DNA of 64,000 nt, taken from assembly GCA_028274465.1 (NCBI GenBank), contig CM051455.1, positions 70,166,985 through 70,230,984 on the forward strand, given 5' to 3'. Within the stretch, counting starts at the first letter, position 1. Each line of letters opens with the position of its first letter. The position numbers and the translations under genes are program-made. The notes under the pieces are model-generated. The model was not told the origin of the DNA. It worked only from the letters and a program-made list of their open reading frames with translations, and did not search any database. The DNA is from Plantago ovata. Its lineage: Eukaryota; Streptophyta; Magnoliopsida; Lamiales; Plantaginaceae. Below, piece after piece: positions 1 to 10,500 of this stretch.

Positions 1-822
1 GGTATGTTGAAAATGCGGAATTATGTGGCCAACAGCTCTGTGTGGAGTGGGATAACAGATGGTGACAAATTCCCCACTCGAGCTGCATATTGTGAAATTC
101 GTGGAGAAAAACAAGTGGTGCCTTGGCGTAAATTATTCTTCATGAATGGTGCGAGACCGAGAGCCTTGTTTATTCTTTGGTTGTGTGCCCAAGAAAGATT
201 GTATACGAAAGATAGATTGACGCGATTTGGATTGCCTAATGATGGGTTGTGCTGTTTTTGCCAAGGTCAAGAATCAGTGAAGCACCTATTCTTTGAGTGT
301 CCGTTTACTCGGCAGGTCTGGAAAGGAGTACTGTTGTGGATACGTATCCAACATCAGCCTTCTGACTGGGGCGTGAGCTAGGCTGGTTGATATCTAAATC
401 AAATGGAAATGGGGTGCAAACACGGTTGATTAAGATTGTTGTGACGGAAACGATATATGAACTGTGGCGATTGCGGAATGCGATGATTTTCCAATCGGCA
501 CCTGCTGATCCTACTGTCACAGAGCACATAAAAAGTGTGATCAAGTTGAGATGTGATGTGATGCCCAAACTGAAGGGAATTCGGTTGGATTGAGAGCTTA
601 TACAGAAGACGGCTAGCCTGAAGAACTTACTGCTGCTGCTATGACGTGATGCTACTGCTTCATGTGTTTGTTTACAAGCTAGCTTTAATTGTTTATTGTG
701 TCTTGTGTGGATGGTGAGGTGTTTTTGTGAGTTATATGTCGAGAGGCCTGGATCTACGGATCGGCATTGTTTTGAAATTGTTTTTGCATGAAATACAAAC
801 GTGATCTTCGTTCAAAAAAAAA
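1..822 (+). mobile_element. 3' end of a LINE (L1-type non-LTR retrotransposon)
   Basis: The piece runs from the window edge through the end of an ORF2-like coding region (zf-RVT domain) and a short 3' UTR, and stops in a nine-base A run at 814-822, as expected for a target-primed insertion. The 5' part lies outside the window. Coding is broken between 381 and 387, so this copy is dead. No target-site duplication can be checked because the left end is missing. Confidence 0.85.
4..593 (+). pseudogene. LINE ORF2 C-terminus with reverse-transcriptase zinc-binding domain
   Basis: The first block (4-381) reads as the zf-RVT domain found downstream of plant LINE reverse transcriptases: a Trp/Arg-rich lead, then Cys-x2-Cys (CCFC), His and Cys in the order C..C..H..C around SVKHLFFECPF. 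A stop at 379-381 and a frame change lead to a second block (387-593) containing ELWRLRNAMIF, the usual LINE C-terminal motif. The domain normally helps the ORF2 protein bind its RNA or DNA template. The reverse transcriptase and endonuclease themselves are outside the window. Confidence 0.8.
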
Positions 823-1020
823 GGTGATTACAGAAGTTTTATGAGTGTAATGTCCCTCCCAAGAACACAGAAGTTGACGTATTAGATTTCAACACGCAAA
901 TCAAATTAAATCGCGCCTGGTAGCATATGCTCAAAGTTACGATACACTTAATGCACAAATTCACTCGCCACTAAACACCTAATCACGAATTTTCTCCCAG
1001 TGCGGCATGTAGTTATATTA
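823..1020. other. unassigned spacer
   Basis: AT-rich sequence between the LINE tail and the minisatellite. No coding frame or repeat is recognised. Confidence 0.4.
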
Positions 1021-1470
1021 TGGTAAAACACAAAAGACATAGATCACAAATTCGCACCCCGTGGATCACCTAGTGGAATAGTCTGAAGCCTAATAGACAT
1101 AGACCACAATGTCACTCCTCGTGGATCACCTAGTGAAATACCCTCAAACCCAATAGACATCGATCACAAAGTCGCTCCCCGTGGATCATCTTTCAAAATT
1201 CCGTCAAACCCAAAAGACACAGATCACAAATTCAACCCCCCCCCCCCCCCCCCGCCACCCCCCTCCCAAACACCCATAGGGCCAAACTCAGGATGCATAG
1301 ATTACAATTTCACTCCCCGTGGAGCACCTAGTAAAACATGGTAAAACCCAAAAGGCATAGATTTAAAATGTCCTACCCGTGGAGCAAACCTAGTTGAATA
1401 GGCTCAAATTCATAATGCATAGATTATAAACTCGCTCTTCGTGGACCGTGAATCACCTAGTGTAATATGC
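1021..1470 (+). repeat. minisatellite, about seven 60-bp units
   Basis: Units line up almost exactly with a 60-base period: each contains a variant of GACATAGATCACAA, then a stretch such as CCCCGTGGATCACCTAGT. The first four units start near 1021, 1081, 1141 and 1201. A run of 18 C at 1236-1253 interrupts the fourth, and three more diverged units follow to about 1470. No coding potential. Confidence 0.85.
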
Positions 1471-2040
1471 TAATATTGTTAAACGGTTTTTATTTGTTTG
1501 AAATGATTTATAACTGTGAAATTATAAAAATTATTATAATTGACCCGTAAATCATTTTGTGAACATGGGTGGGATAGCTTGCAATTCTCCGGTGCCTCTT
1601 CTCGTCCGATAAATTTTACAGAAGAGTGGAATTTGAATTGTTTTGATTGAGTAATGGGGAGAATGAAAATAAATGGCAATTGTGAATCAAGAGTTCGAAA
1701 ATTTGTTACGTTTAATGTTCCCTAATTATCATTAAATAATTCATCTTTAATCACAGCTGCGATTACTTCATATTTTAGAATCTACTTGTATGTCAGATTA
1801 GTAGCTTTATGAAATAGTAGGTTTGGATTAAAATAAAAAAACAAAAAGAAAAAAAAAAAAAAAAAACAAAAAACAAAATTCTGTTATCATGACACATATT
1901 AGGTTTCTGCATATATAATAAATAAATAATTCTGATTGATCATTAATTGTTACTTAGGCATTGACTCTCCTTTTTTATAGAATAAATTATAGATTCCCGT
2001 TTACGTATTTACACAACTATTTTTCTCAAAACTGAAAAGA
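1471..2040. other. AT-rich spacer, nothing recognised
   Basis: Contains an A-rich tract at about 1835-1880. It probably holds the upstream region of the small gene at 2189, but no defined motif can be named before its TATA box. Confidence 0.4.
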
Positions 2041-2070
2041 CAATCTTTTCCCAGAAAAGACACGATTTTG

Positions 2071-2080
2071 CCTATATATA
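2071..2080 (+). promoter_or_regulatory. TATA box of the small gene at 2189
   Basis: CTATATATAA lies about 115 bp upstream of the ATG. It is followed by a C-rich stretch and an A/C-rich leader with CAAA repeats, the usual look of a plant 5' UTR. A start site near 2103 is inferred from the usual TATA spacing. Confidence 0.5.
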
Positions 2081-2188
2081 ATACCCCCCCCACCCACCCA
2101 CCAGAAATCAAATCACAAACGAAAAAAATCGTAAGTCCTCAAAATCTGTAAAACATAAGCCTTTTGCAACAAAAAAAACACTCACACA

Positions 2189-2503
2189 ATGCAGAATCTT
2201 CAAGAAACATTCACCATTGATGCTCCACGGACTTTTGCTGAAAATCGTGGAAGGCCTTTTGCTTATTTCATAAGAATCTCCACAGATCACCGTCTCAACA
2301 TCCACCTCCGACTTACTCCTACAGACAATTGGGCTCTTACTGTATCAATGAATACCAGTCAACGTCTAAAATATCGCACAAGGTACAGGTTCTTGTGGGT
2401 GAATGCAGCCCACATCATCCAGGGAGATGATATCATACCAACGAACTATGAGAATGATATCCGTAATTGGGTGCGCTTAAACAATCCGCATCTAGAAACT
2501 TAG
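2189..2503 (+). CDS. small hypothetical protein, 3' end probably truncated
   Basis: A 104-residue open frame starts at the first ATG after a plant-like TATA box and leader (MQNLQETFTIDAPRTF...). I do not recognise the family. The product is polar and Arg/Asn-rich, with no signal peptide, membrane segment or zinc-binding pattern. The stop codon (2501-2503) falls exactly where homology to the neighbouring minus-strand copia RNase H begins, so the present C-terminus may be an accident of the junction and the original protein may have been longer. It could be a truncated real gene or a chance frame; the promoter favours the former. Confidence 0.4.
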   Translation: MQNLQETFTIDAPRTFAENRGRPFAYFIRISTDHRLNIHLRLTPTDNWALTVSMNTSQRLKYRTRYRFLWVNAAHIIQGDDIIPTNYENDIRNWVRLNNPHLET

Positions 2504-3207
2504 GATTTGCGTGATAGCAATAGCACTTGTATTATCACAAAAGATTGGTGTTTTCTTAGTTGTTGCTGAATCCATAGGATTTAAGCAGTACAACAACTAG
2601 CCGCAATGTATTCAGATTCAGTGGATGAATTGGCCACACAGGTTTGCTTCTTGCTGAACCATGAAATTAGTCTTGTTCCTAGAAACTGACAAGTTCCAGA
2701 TGTACTTTTCTGATCAAGAGTTGATCCACCATGGTCAGCATCTGAATAACCAACCAATTCTAATCCAAAGTCTTTTGTATACCATAATCCAACATTAACT
2801 GTGCCATTGACATATTTCAGTATTTTGAGTTCTTTCTTGTAGTGTGATTCTCTAGGGTCATATTGAAATCTTGCACACACACAAACAACATACTGAATGT
2901 CAGGCCTACTTGCTGTTAAATACAACAAGGAACCAATGAGCTTCCTATACTTGTGTTCATCTACACTTTTGTCTTCTTTAGTATAACCCAATTTGGTACC
3001 AACACTCATAGGGATCTTTTCAGTTTTTTCTTCCTCTTTGATCCTGAACTTTATGAGCATTTCTTTCGCATACTTTGTTTGATTTATGAATATTCCATCT
3101 TTGAGTTGCTTGACTTGCAATCCTAGGAAATAATTCAATTTGCCAATCATGCTCATTTCAAATTTGTTAGTCATGAGCTTGGCAAAATCATCACAAAGTT
3201 GTTTGTC
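2504..3207 (-). pseudogene. copia RT C-terminus and RNase H
   Basis: Reading leftward from the transposon insertion: a DFAKLMTNKFEMSMIG segment, GKLNYFLGLQV, the RT tail with GSLLYLTASRPDIQY, then RNase H with SDADHGGSTLDQKSTSG and SSTESEYIA. A frameshift near 2578 leads to CDNTSAIAITQ, after which homology stops at about 2504. It joins the RT piece at 9891-10500 once the inserted transposon is removed. Catalytic Asp in SDAD and CDN is visible, but the frame is broken. Confidence 0.88.
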
Positions 3208-3498
3208 CTTAGATCCTATGTTTTAAAATTCGGATCCGACCGTCCGGTCAGACCGTGAACTGGAGGGTGCCCGGCTCGTTGTAGCACATAAAACCGGGGT
3301 TATTCCAGAGGGCCCAAAACCGCTCAAAGTCGCCCGAAACCGGGTTGAACCGGTAAGCCGGAACCGGACTGAGTAGGTGTTTTTTACGGTTTAATAATAA
3401 AATTGTCAATAGTGAGGATTGAACCCAAGCCAAATACATGGCATACAAGCATAATAACCACTTGAACTAAGGATTGTGTTGTACTTTGTGATATCAAG

Positions 3499-3649
<151 letters not shown>

Positions 3650-4255
3650 AACCATTGTTCAATTGTATTTTTTAGGGTAAATTACTTTAAACCGCCCCAC
3701 TAGAACCTCATATTACGGATTCTCCCTCGTTAGTTTAACAATTACACATAGCCCCATTCGTCGGAAAAATTTGACTTGGCCGTTATTCATTTTTGATTTT
3801 ACGCCGGCCAAACACACCCTTAATTCTAAAAAACAGATTTAATGCCTTTTCATCAATTTTTCATTTATTATGTCCTTTTCCCTATTTCCTATTTCCTTCT
3901 TCTTCTCCAGTTCCCTCCAAACCCTCCAAACCCGTCACCTCTGCAACTCCACAAAATCGACCAAATCTGCTATAATATCTTCATATACATACCATATTAT
4001 TACGTATTCTTGATTATTGGAAGCTAGCGAACTCATTGGGCCGTCGAATTGCGGCTAACGGCGACTGTAACTAGGTTTGTTCGTCACTTTACAAAATTGT
4101 TGCTTTTTCTTGTGATTTTGAGTTTTACTCGTTGTTATGATCAGTGTGAAGTATGCGTTGTGTTTTCGTTTTGTAGAATTTCACTTTTGGTTCGAACTAG
4201 GGTTTTGGGAAATTCTTTTGACTATTTTTTTACTGTCTGTCTGTGTTTTGAAGCT

Positions 4256-7200
4256 ATGGAGCAGCGCTTTAACATACGTATTCATGGAGGGCTGGAACCA
4301 GTCACGTTGACAAATGTGAATCATCGGAGGTACAATCATAAGAGACTCATAGCTGATTTAGATAAGAATGTGTTGGATAAGCTAGAGATGCCTAAAGAAC
4401 ATTCTCTGTTTTTTTCTCTATTTGCTGAGGTTGATAATGGTAGTATGCTAGAAATTGTCACTGATAATGATGTCACTGAGATGTTTAATAGAAATATGAA
4501 CACTAGGGAAGTTGAACTTCACTGTGAGGTCCAGTATGCTGAGACTCTAGCTAAAATAGCAAGTCCTAAGGGTAAAGGGAAGGGTAAGCAGGTTGCTAAT
4601 GATGTTGATGTTCCCTTTGAGGTGCCCTTAAGATGTGAACCTTTGAGGATAAGAGTGTTTAGGCCTAGGTCATCAAAGCCACCACCACCAAAAGCTCCAA
4701 AAAAAATCCCAAGTGAAAATGATTATGTTATTGACCTGACTGAAGAAGATGGTGCTCCACCAATGACCCAAGAAACACAGTCCTCACCCACACATAATAT
4801 TCCAGAACCTGAGCCTAAAACTCCTCCTCATCCAAATGTTGCAGAACCTGATCCAAAAACACCACCTCCTCATAACAAAGAGCCAGAACATGAAGCACCA
4901 AATAGTGCCTACATTCCGAGGTTTGATACACCTGATAAGCAGCCTGGTCCTACTGAATTGAATATGGATGTCAATTGGGAGGATTGCTTGAATGTGATAT
5001 TGGAGAAGTTGAGTGGTGGTTTTGTACCTAATAGTGAAGCTGGTGGTAGTGGAGTGAATAGGCCTGAGGTTAATGAAACTATTGTGAATGAGAATAACTT
5101 GAATAATGTTGATGAAACTGTTGTTAATGAGATTCATGAGAATACTGCTGATGAAACTTGTGTGAATGAGATTCATGAGAATAATGTTGATGAAACTGGC
5201 CCAACTGTTGATGAGATTGAGAAGGATCAGAGTGAGATAGATGATGTGGTAGTTGAGGAATGAGAAAGCTCTACATCTGATGAGAGTTATTATGGAGATA
5301 TTCTACAGAGTGAAAGTGAAGGTGAAGGTGAAGGTGGAAGTGGAGGTGAAGTTGAAGGTGAGGGAGGAGATAGGATGGTAACTGAGGAGGAGGATGAAAG
5401 ATTTGTTGATTGGGAGACTGATGCACCACCAACACACAATGTACATGAGGATGAAGACAGAGAGATAGGGTTTCATTATGATGAGGGCTCTGATAGTGAT
5501 CAGGAACATGTGGCAGAGGAGGGTGAGGAGCAGAATGCAGATGGTCAGGGAGAAGAACAAGCTGCAGGTATGCAATTAACTTTTTTTTTTTATTTAATTC
5601 TTGTAATCAGTTATTTAATTCTTATTTTCTGTATGTAATCAAGGTGATGATGATGTTCCTGTCACATATCCAAGTGAGGTGCCTGAAGAATATGCTCCCC
5701 AAGGAACATGGGTTGGAGATGAATTTGAAGAGAATTATGATGCTGAGGATAAGGAATTTGAAGAGGGTCAGGTATTTAGCACTATGAAGGAGCTGAGGAG
5801 AAGAGTGAAAGATTACCTCTTCAAGGTGGGGTTTACCATGGTTATAGATAAGAATGAGAAGGACAGATACACAGTGCATTGTGCAGGCATTACTCAGGTA
5901 TGAATTGGCCTATATTGTAAGTTAATGTATGTGTACTTGTATTGTGATAATGAGATGTTAATTCTATATATTGTCTTGAATGTAGGGGTGTCCATGGAGA
6001 TTACATGCAAGTATGATGGAGGATGGTAGTTCAATCATGGTGAAGACATACACTGGTGTGCATAGATGTATAAGGAAGGTGGATCCAAAGATGGCAGATG
6101 CAAATTGGTTGGCTGATAAGATTGTTTTGGAGCTGAAAGAGCATCCAAATCTATCTGCCATGAAGCTGGAGGCTTGGGTTACAAAAGAATTGGGAGTGGC
6201 AGTAGGATATATGAAGGTTTGGAGAGCTAGGGAGAAAGCTATGCTTGTATTGGGTGGCAATCCTGAGTTAGGTTATAAGCTGGCGCCAAAGTACAGAGAG
6301 AGGATCTTGAGAAGCAATCCAGGATCAGTTTCTGAGATTGACACAACTCCTTGTGTAGAAAGGCCACCTCTCTTCAAGAGGTTCTTCTGTGGGTTAGGTG
6401 GATTGAAGCAGGGGTTCTTGGCTGGTTGCTCACCCTTCTTGTTCTTTGATGGTTGTCACCTAAAAGGGAAGTATGGTGGAGTCCTACTGAGTGCAGTTGG
6501 TACTGATGCCAACTGTGGGATTTTCCCTCTTGCTTGGGCTGTGGTTGAATCTGAAACCAAGGAGTCATGGGGCTTCTTCATCCACTGCCTTGAGATGTTT
6601 GTTGGTCCATTTGATGCACATAAACACTGGCATTTCATGGCTGACAGACAGAAGGTGTGGCATCTTAATTTAGCTTGTCTTTTTATCTTGTTCTCTTTCC
6701 ATAAGTCTACCAATTCTCCTCTTGTAACACTTTGTTTGTGATGTAGGGCCTGCTTCCAATTATTGAGGAGAGGTGTCCACATGTAATCAATAGGAAATGC
6801 TCCAAGAATATATATGACAATTTCAAGCTTAAGTGGAGTGGTGTGCTACTGAGAAAGTTCTACTGGCAGGCTTCATCAGCCTATACAGCCTATGGTTTCA
6901 ACAAGGCAATGGGAAGGATTAGAGAGGTGAGTGAGCAAGCATATGAGTGGCTCATGGCTATACCAGTGGGGCATTGGGCTAGGCACTCATATGATCCAAC
7001 TCCAAAAATTGATCATATCACAAACAACTTGAGTGAGTGGTTCAACTCATGGGTTGAACCAATCAGAGCATACTCACTCTTGAACTTGATGGAGGTAAGG
7101 CAGTAATCACATTGGTTTATGAGCTATTTTATTGTTGCTTTTAGATGCTATTTTATTGTTGCTTCTTTAGATGCTAACTGCTGTATTACCATTTTATTGT

Positions 7201-7589
7201 TGCTTTAGATGCTAAGGGCACAGGTTATGCAGAGACTTGTTGTAAGGAGGAAGCAAGGGGCCTTGGTGAAGCATCCTTTGATGCCTACTGTTCTCTACAA
7301 GTTGAATGAAACTCATGCACAATCTAGGAAGCTCATGGTGAGGACTGAATCAGGCGGAGGAATCTTTGAGATAGAAGATTACAACTTCACCTTCATAGTG
7401 AACATGGAGAAGAGGTCCTGCAATTGCAACAGATGGGACCTAAGTGGAATTCCATGCAGGCATGCATGGATAGCCATCACTTGGCTCAGAGATGATGCTG
7501 AGAAATATGTCTCCTCCAATCATACTATTGCTGCTTATGTAAGGACATATGACATGACTATATGGCCCATTGATGACTACAGATTCTAG
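4256..7589 (+). pseudogene. MULE transposase (mudrA-like), five exons, one premature stop
   Basis: Exons 4256-5567, 5644-5897, 5986-6654, 6747-7094 and 7209-7589 are separated by GT-AG introns of 76, 88, 92 and 114 bp and join in frame to about 987 codons. Domains in order: PB1-like N-terminus (IRIHGG...), a long acidic low-complexity region, the MuDR DNA-binding region (FKVGFTMVIDKNEKDRYTVHC across the intron to GCPWRLHAS), the MULE catalytic core (FFDGCHLKGKYGG, then ADRQKGLLP across an intron), and a SWIM zinc finger (CNC..CRHAW). The start is the ATG before the PB1 domain; upstream open frame is probably a 5' UTR intron. A single in-frame TGA at 5261-5263 (codon 336) breaks it; the 3' end is also decayed. 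Confidence 0.9.
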
Positions 7590-8363
7590 CCTAGTAACCT
7601 TACATAGGAAGAATGCTCACCACCAACTTTAGAGAAGAAAGTTGGCAGGCCACAACTTGTAAGAATTAAGCATCATTAGAACAAGGCTACAAATCCAAGG
7701 CTCCAATTAATAGGCAGAGGAAACCTCCAAGGTGCAGTCTATGCAGAACTCAAGGCCACAATAAGAATAAATGCCCAACACTTGTAAGTACTAGCTTAAC
7801 TTGTACTACTTGACTTAATTTTTAATTTTCATATGCTAACAAGGGATTATTTTGGTTGCAGCAAAGAACAGGGGGGGCCACAACAACAACCTCCACCTGT
7901 TCCTCCACCACAAAATGAAGTTCCAATGACCGACCAAGTCCCAGATGAAGTTCCAATTGCAACAGAAAATCCTACTCCAACTGTAAGTGCAGCAATACAC
8001 TTGTGAGTCCTTTCTTATTGTGATTTGAAATTAGTATAATTGCTATGCTTTCAATATGTATGATTGTTGTATGATTGTTTGCTCTATCTGTGTATGGAAT
8101 GGTAGGAGTTTGCTGCCACAAATGGAAGAAATGTCAGGCAGAGGTCAGAGTTTCGTAGCAGCAGTAGATCAGGGATGGAAGCTGGCAGTAGCACTGGATC
8201 AGAGAGGGGAGCTGGAAGAACTGGTGGCACTAGCAGAGGTGGAGGGAGAGGAAGAGGTGGTGGGAGAGCCAGAGGTGGAAGGAATGGTAGAGGTGGAAGG
8301 AATGGTAGAGGTGCAGGAAGACAGACAGGTGGAGGGTGGAATGCATGGTTTGGAGAAGACTGA
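7590..8363 (+). pseudogene. decayed transposase C-terminus: zinc knuckle and RGG tail
   Basis: Past the TAG at 7587 the reading frame still resembles the family tail (PPTLEKKVGRP at about 7620-7655) but has further stops. In another frame 7735-7785 encodes a CCHC knuckle, CSLCRTQGHNKNKCP, followed by a donor-like GTAAGT. After a probable intron and a Pro/Gln-rich part, 8175-8363 encodes a Gly/Arg-rich tail (RGGGRGRGGGRARGG) ending in a stop. Together these show the ancestral protein had a zinc-knuckle and RGG-type nucleic-acid-binding tail. Confidence 0.7.
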
Positions 8364-8475
8364 GTTAGACTTGTGATTTTCTTTTTTCTTGCCTTGCTGC
8401 TATTGAAGACTTATAGTTGTTAATCTTCTTTTTGGGATCAGTTCTTATGATGTTAATTCCATAAGAAAACCTATT

Positions 8476-8585
8476 ATCCTTTTGGTTCATTTCAATGTTA
8501 TGGATTATGGATTATGGATTATGTAAGTTGAAGATAGTATCCTTTTGGTTCATTTCAATGTTATGGATTATGTAAGTTGAAGATA
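8476..8585 (+). repeat. short tandem duplication in the MULE 3' region
   Basis: A block of about 45 bp beginning ATCCTTTTGGTTCATTTC and ending TAAGTTGAAGAT occurs twice; the first copy also carries tandem GGATTAT repeats. Confidence 0.8.
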
Positions 8586-8823
8586 TTGCACTTGTTCAAG
8601 ATATTCTATTACATGAATGATTTCCAAATTTGCAAGAAAAGGTACATAGCAAGTAGTAAAAGGTTTATGCAAACTAGTTGCCTAATCCTATGGTATTTGT
8701 CTTCTCTTGGCCTTTTTTTACATCTACATTTTCCCTGCAATGCTTCACTTGTTGCTGTCTAGGTAGCTGCACTTGTGCTTCTCTCTGTTCTTCAATGATT
8801 TCTTCTGTTTGTTGCACGCGTTG

Positions 8824-9036
8824 TCAAGGCGTCGGATGAACATTATACTCCCATATAACTGTGGGATGAATCATTTCTCCCCGTCTTCGTGCATTATTTT
8901 CTTCCTCTGCCCATTCTGACCAACCATGTGCTGGACACCGCCAATAAAACCTGCCGTCATTGCCCACAGATAAGATAGTACGCTTTCGACATCTTGTACC
9001 CTTGCAAACCGGACGAATACCACCCGAGTCACTCAT
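8824..9036 (-). CDS. GRF-type zinc-finger protein encoded by the MULE
   Basis: A 70-residue frame opens at the first ATG (9036) after a minus-strand TATA box (9106-9113). It contains a GRF zinc finger: VCKGTRC, then GNDGRFYWRCPAHGWSEW, ending with an acidic EEEN, matching the C..C..GRRF..C..W pattern. GRF domains bind single-stranded nucleic acid in other proteins. The gene points toward the transposase and ends about 0.5 kb beyond its RGG tail, the same convergent layout as mudrA/mudrB in maize MuDR, although mudrB is not a GRF protein. The frame is intact. It may be an accessory factor or a captured host fragment; function is inference. Confidence 0.72.
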   Translation of the reverse strand: MSDSGGIRPVCKGTRCRKRTILSVGNDGRFYWRCPAHGWSEWAEEENNARRRGEMIHPTVIWEYNVHPTP

Positions 9037-9105
9037 TCTCTTAAGATGGAAGAAGATATAGAAGTAAAAGAAGGTGAAAACTACCAAAAATTGAGTTGGA
9101 AGGGG

Positions 9106-9113
9106 TTTAAATA
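9106..9113 (-). promoter_or_regulatory. TATA box of the GRF zinc-finger gene
   Basis: On the minus strand CCTATTTAAACC sits about 70 bp before the ATG at 9036, leaving a C/T-rich leader of roughly 45 nt. It lies just inside the right terminal region of the MULE. Confidence 0.55.
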
Positions 9114-9890
9114 GGCAAAAATGATGTTCGAACGGCTACTTCAACGGCTATATTTTTTTTCATCTCACCACCTTTTCTGAAAATTCAATTACATATAACC
9201 CCACACGTGCGGTGCACATGACCAAATCCTAAGCTGTTTGTCTCAGGCCAAATTCTGAAATTCCGGCAGGGGTATAAATGTAACTTCCAGCTCTTAATTC
9301 GCAAAAAGTCAAGTTCGTGGGGCTATCTGTAATTGTTTTTGTGTAACATCGGGCTACATGTTATTGTCTAACTAAGAGGGAAGGATCCGTAATAAAAAAA
9401 AACTAACAGGGGTGTAGACGTAAATTACCCTATTTTTTATTAAATAAATATATTTGACACACATTAAAATAGTAAATGAAATATTAAAAATAATGATTAT
9501 CAAAATGTATACTGTAAAATATTAATGTATAATTTTGTCCTTTTCTTTTTAAACAAAGAATAATAATTATGATATTTTTAGTAATTTTGTAAGATATTTT
9601 TTTTCAAAAATATAATCGAAAAATTTGGTGACTTAATTGACCTAATGAAAAGATTACGAAGATTGAAAAACTAAAAATAAGTTAATTCAATCAATATAGT
9701 GATAATGTTTATATTTATATAAGAAAAATATATTTACTTTATGTGTTCATATATGTAATGAGCCATAATATTTGTATATATATGTATACCAGTTCAATAC
9801 GACTTGATACTGCTGAACCGGTCCGACCCCGGTCCAACGTTTTTTAGGGGGTGGCCGGCTCGACTTCCGATTCCGGCTTTTAAAACATAG

Positions 9891-10500
9891 CTTAGATTCA
9901 AAAATTATGTCATCTACATAAATCTGGACTAAGAGTATTTTACCATCATGGTTCATGGTAAATAAGGTTTTATCAATTTCACCTTTCTTGAAACCATTAT
10001 CCAGCAAGAACTTAGCTAAGGTATCATACCAAGCTCTAGGTGCTTGCTTTAGACCATATACAGCTTTCTGAAGTTTGTATACCATCTTGGTTTCTGAGGG
10101 AAGTTCAAGGCCAGGGGGTTCTTCTAGAGAGACTTCTTCAGCAAGTTCACCATTTAAGAATGCACTTTTAACATCCATTTGGTAAACTATAAAGTCGTTA
10201 TGAGCAGCAAAGGCTAAGAAAAGTCTAATTGCATCCAATCTTGCAACTGGTGCATAAGACTCATCATAGTCCAATCCTTCAGGCTGACAGTAACCTTGAG
10301 CAACTAATCGTTCTTTATCCCTTGTTACTTCACCAGACTCGCTCAGCTTGTTTCTGAACACCCACTTAGTACCAACTGATTTCTTTCCTTCAACAAGGGG
10401 TACAAGTTTTCAGAATTTGTTCATTTCAAATTGATCCAGTTCCTCTTGCATTGCCTTGATCCATTCAGAATGCTTTAAAGCTTCTTCGATGGTTTTGGGC
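9891..10500 (-). pseudogene. copia reverse transcriptase, N-terminal and central part
   Basis: Reads [65 protein letters not shown] and the catalytic YVDDIIF, all standard Ty1/copia RT blocks. A stop near 10410 interrupts the N-terminal part. Directly after YVDDIIFES the frame enters the inserted transposon; the rest resumes at 3207. The RT copies element RNA into cDNA in the virus-like particle. Confidence 0.92.

Larger units (their letters stand above)
3675..9430 (+). mobile_element. Mutator-like element (MULE), 5.76 kb, nearly complete
   Basis: Flanked by a perfect 9-bp target-site duplication TATTTTTTA (3666-3674 and 9431-9439). Terminal inverted repeats start GGGTAAATTAC on the left and, as complement, GGGTAATTTAC on the right; similarity continues imperfectly for roughly 100 bp, sharing ATTACGGAT and a CCCTC..TTAGTT stretch. 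Inside are a five-exon mudrA-like transposase gene on the plus strand and a small GRF zinc-finger gene on the minus strand, arranged convergently. It lies in the (TA)n-bearing transposon at 3216-9890. Confidence 0.92.

Noticed and set aside
4049-4255. Upstream extension of the transposase frame by 69 residues
   Set aside because: It lacks similarity to PB1-type MULE proteins, looks like intron or 5' UTR sequence ending in a possible acceptor, and the PB1 domain starts at the ATG at 4256.
9440-9770. Possible extra gene in the right arm of the non-autonomous transposon
   Set aside because: AT-rich sequence full of stops in all frames.
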